Below, in pieces: positions 62,390-64,000 of a stretch of DNA of 64,000 nt. This DNA is from Candidatus Melainabacteria bacterium. Its GTDB lineage: Bacteria > Cyanobacteriota > Vampirovibrionia > Obscuribacterales > Obscuribacteraceae. A model generated the notes under the pieces. That model was not told the origin of the DNA and did not search any database. It saw nothing but the letters and a program-made list of their open reading frames with translations. Location of the stretch: positions 4,216,001-4,280,000 of the forward strand of contig CP064963.1 of NCBI GenBank assembly GCA_016699165.1, written 5' to 3'. Position numbers and translations under genes: made by a program. Within the stretch, counting starts at the first letter, position 1. The number at the start of each line of letters is the position of its first letter.

Positions 62390-63616
62390 ATGCTAGAAAA
62401 GCAAGCATCATCCACAGATAACTTCGGCACTTTGGTTTTGAGCACGGGGCTTATTTCTCCGCAGCAAATGGAAGAAGCCAAGAAAACATCCAAGAACTTA
62501 AACGTGCCTCTGGAACGGTCTCTTGTTATGCTTGACATGATGTCGGGATTTTTGTTGGGGTTAGTGCAAGAGGCTAACGAGTTAGTATCAAACGGCACCG
62601 TATCACTCGATTTGGCTGTAAGAGCTTTGCGCTTAGCCAGACAGCACAACATGAAACTCAAAGACGCCATAGGCGTTTTGGGACAAGTGCACAAAAAAAC
62701 TGGGCGTGTGCAAACTATCACAACACCAGTCACTGAGCTGCTTCTTGCCTCAAATATGATCACGATGGAACAGATCGGAAGAGCTGTATCCCAGGCGCAA
62801 GACAGTGGAATGCAAACCGGGCGAATTCTGGTTTTAAACAGAGACGTCTCAAGCTGGATGATGACTGCAGTTTTGAATGCATTACTTATGGTCCGCGATG
62901 GGAAAATCGAAAAAGATCACGCTAAGGAAGCCATTTCCACCGTTGGCAACAGACGAGTAAGCATCGAACAAGCGCTATTTGAGCTAGGTTTGTATGTAGA
63001 GAAAGAAGGAAACACTGTTCGCATCGGCGAATTAGTTGCAATGGCTGGCTTTGTATCTGAAAGCGACATGCTTGAATGTCTTGAAATCGAGCTTGTAAAA
63101 GAAAAACAGTTTGGACAAATTTTGCTTGAACAGGGCTTAGTCACATCTGAGCTTTTAGAAGCAGCAATCATTTTGCAGGACATGGTAGCAAGCGGAAATA
63201 TTAAGGCCTTTCAGGCAGCTGAAGCTCTGCGTGCTGTTCGCGATACAGGTGTGATGGTATATCAAGCGATGGCTGAGTTGAAACCACCGCCACAAGCTCC
63301 TCAAAAACATATTTCGCCTCAAGATTTGCTGGTAGAAGCGGGTTTTCTGGACCGCGACACCATTCAGCAACTTGTAAGCGATGAAGAGATAAGCTCAATT
63401 CGAGTGGGCAAAAAGGTTCTCGCTGCCGGAATTATTAGTGAAGCATTTTTATATCTTGCACTTAGAACCTATTCCCTTTTCCGTCAGGGATTTCTGTCCG
63501 CTGACCAAGCGACCAAAGCACTGGCTTTGTGTAAGTCAGACAACATGAGTCTGGATGAAGTGCTCTCCAAGCAGGGATGGTTCGTCCCGGCCAGAATGCA
63601 GTGGATTTGGTCTTAG
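62390..63616 (+). CDS. protein of four MshEN/GspE-N-like repeats
   Basis: From ATG 62390 (AGGAAACT before it) it has 408 residues arranged as four repeats of about 100 residues, each beginning with the GELL..AGLI.....L pattern (GTLVLSTGLI at 13, TELLLASNMI at 115, GELVAMAGFV at 213, DLLVEAGFL at about 312). The second half of each holds the helical LL.M...G.I....A..AL segment. The pattern resembles the N-terminal domain of type II secretion/MSHA ATPases (T2SE_N, MshEN). MshEN domains can bind c-di-GMP in some proteins, but no ATPase domain is present here, so the protein could be a sensor or adaptor. The binding motif is not proven. Confidence 0.7.
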   Translation: MLEKQASSTDNFGTLVLSTGLISPQQMEEAKKTSKNLNVPLERSLVMLDMMSGFLLGLVQEANELVSNGTVSLDLAVRALRLARQHNMKLKDAIGVLGQVHKKTGRVQTITTPVTELLLASNMITMEQIGRAVSQAQDSGMQTGRILVLNRDVSSWMMTAVLNALLMVRDGKIEKDHAKEAISTVGNRRVSIEQALFELGLYVEKEGNTVRIGELVAMAGFVSESDMLECLEIELVKEKQFGQILLEQGLVTSELLEAAIILQDMVASGNIKAFQAAEALRAVRDTGVMVYQAMAELKPPPQAPQKHISPQDLLVEAGFLDRDTIQQLVSDEEISSIRVGKKVLAAGIISEAFLYLALRTYSLFRQGFLSADQATKALALCKSDNMSLDEVLSKQGWFVPARMQWIWS

Positions 63617-63622
63617 TTTAAG

Positions 63623-64000
63623 TTAGGCTAGTTCTAGTTTTTTCTCAGCCAGAAGGGCTATTTCAGGTTGGAGATAGCTTTCCAAACCGCCTTCCATCAA
63701 TCTGCGCACATCTTGCATGAAGCGTGCCGCAGGGGCTCCATCTATGCATCTGTGGTCGAAGTTGAGAGCCAGGGTAACCATTTTTCTAATTACAATTTGA
63801 CCGTTTTTAACTACAGCACGCTCTTCTACTTCGCCTACGCCAAATGTGGAAGTAGTGACGCATGGAGGCACCAGGCATTTCACCCCGAATTTGCCCAAAG
63901 TGGACAATCCAAAAGTGGCGCCCATATATCTCAAGCGGACCCAAGGGTATTCGCGTCCCGCCCAAAGAATAAATTTGCGGAAAAGCCAGGGCATATTATT
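63623..64000 (-). CDS. 2-oxoacid dehydrogenase E2-type acyltransferase, C-terminal part (runs off the window)
   Basis: The visible 125 or so codons show ATFGLSTLGKFGV and, near the C-terminus, LNFDHRCIDGAPAARFM, the catalytic His/Asp motif of lipoyl acyltransferases (E2). Before the ATG at 63994 the frame continues without a stop to base 64000, so the start lies outside. Family knowledge: E2 transfers acyl groups from lipoyl arms to CoA as the core of 2-oxoacid dehydrogenase complexes; standalone E2-like acyltransferases without lipoyl domains also exist. It is convergent with the MshEN-like gene, with 6 nt between. Confidence 0.8.
   Translation of the reverse strand, partial: NNMPWLFRKFILWAGREYPWVRLRYMGATFGLSTLGKFGVKCLVPPCVTTSTFGVGEVEERAVVKNGQIVIRKMVTLALNFDHRCIDGAPAARFMQDVRRLMEGGLESYLQPEIALLAEKKLELA

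Noticed and set aside
1..64000. CRISPR arrays, insertion sequences, rRNA genes
   Set aside because: No regularly spaced direct repeats, no transposase motif (DDE, HUH) and no rRNA-like sequence were seen on either strand.

Overview
The window looks like chromosome from a non-photosynthetic relative of the cyanobacteria, most likely a Melainabacteria/Vampirovibrionia lineage member of the Obscuribacter type. The main evidence is the RNA polymerase operon at 9208-18703. The beta' subunit is split into rpoC1 and rpoC2, and rpoC2 carries a very long insertion after the trigger-loop motif, as in cyanobacteria. A short cyanobacterial-type Hfq at 1903-2145 agrees with this. No photosynthesis gene is seen. 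Many proteins are large, rich in TPRs or coiled coils, and carry signal peptides, which fits this group. The lineage call is inference from protein features, not from a tree.

Layout: 1-1772 holds two coiled-coil genes. 1903-4298 is a tight hbd-glycosyltransferase-hfq operon. Divergent from it, 4484-6783 encodes a fused biotin carboxylase/biotin carrier protein and IspF. Next come a TPR/zinc-ribbon gene, a Xer-type recombinase and a selenocysteine tRNA (8727-8825). rpoB-rpoC1-rpoC2 follows; RpoB has an unusual Gly/Met-rich then acidic C-terminal tail of about 230 residues. 18728-31570 carries a giant S41 protease-like protein, a PhyH dioxygenase, a seven-repeat exported protein, TPR and membrane proteins, a SprT-type protein and a FadJ-type beta-oxidation enzyme. 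31823-40491 holds a TPR protein with a caspase fold that lacks its catalytic dyad, an alpha/beta hydrolase with a DUF4384-like tail, small secreted proteins and a TPR-metzincin fusion. A second giant repeat protein is at 40522-44034.

44345-49911 is the most unusual stretch. It contains a membrane protein, a sigma-70-like protein fused to three ComEA-type helix-hairpin-helix units, and an unrecognised 402-aa protein. Divergent from these are a trypsin-like protease with a central membrane segment and DUF4384-like tail, and an exported DUF4384-like protein. After a Tat-exported Fe/Mn superoxide dismutase and malic enzyme come a cytochrome P460-like gene and two paralogous membrane proteins, the second broken by a -1 frameshift at an A AAA AAC slippery site. 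54999-58460 encodes four homologues of the CDP-ascarylose (3,6-dideoxyhexose) pathway. The window closes with a tricorn-type protease, a four-repeat MshEN-like protein and the end of a 2-oxoacid dehydrogenase E2-type acyltransferase.

At the regulatory level, the two giant genes (18728-22567 and 40522-44034) share an almost identical promoter with a conserved block upstream of the -35. A different 23-bp element is shared by the genes at 4484 and 62390. Several genes have a TATAAT-like box 6-8 nt before the start codon, which suggests leaderless transcripts.
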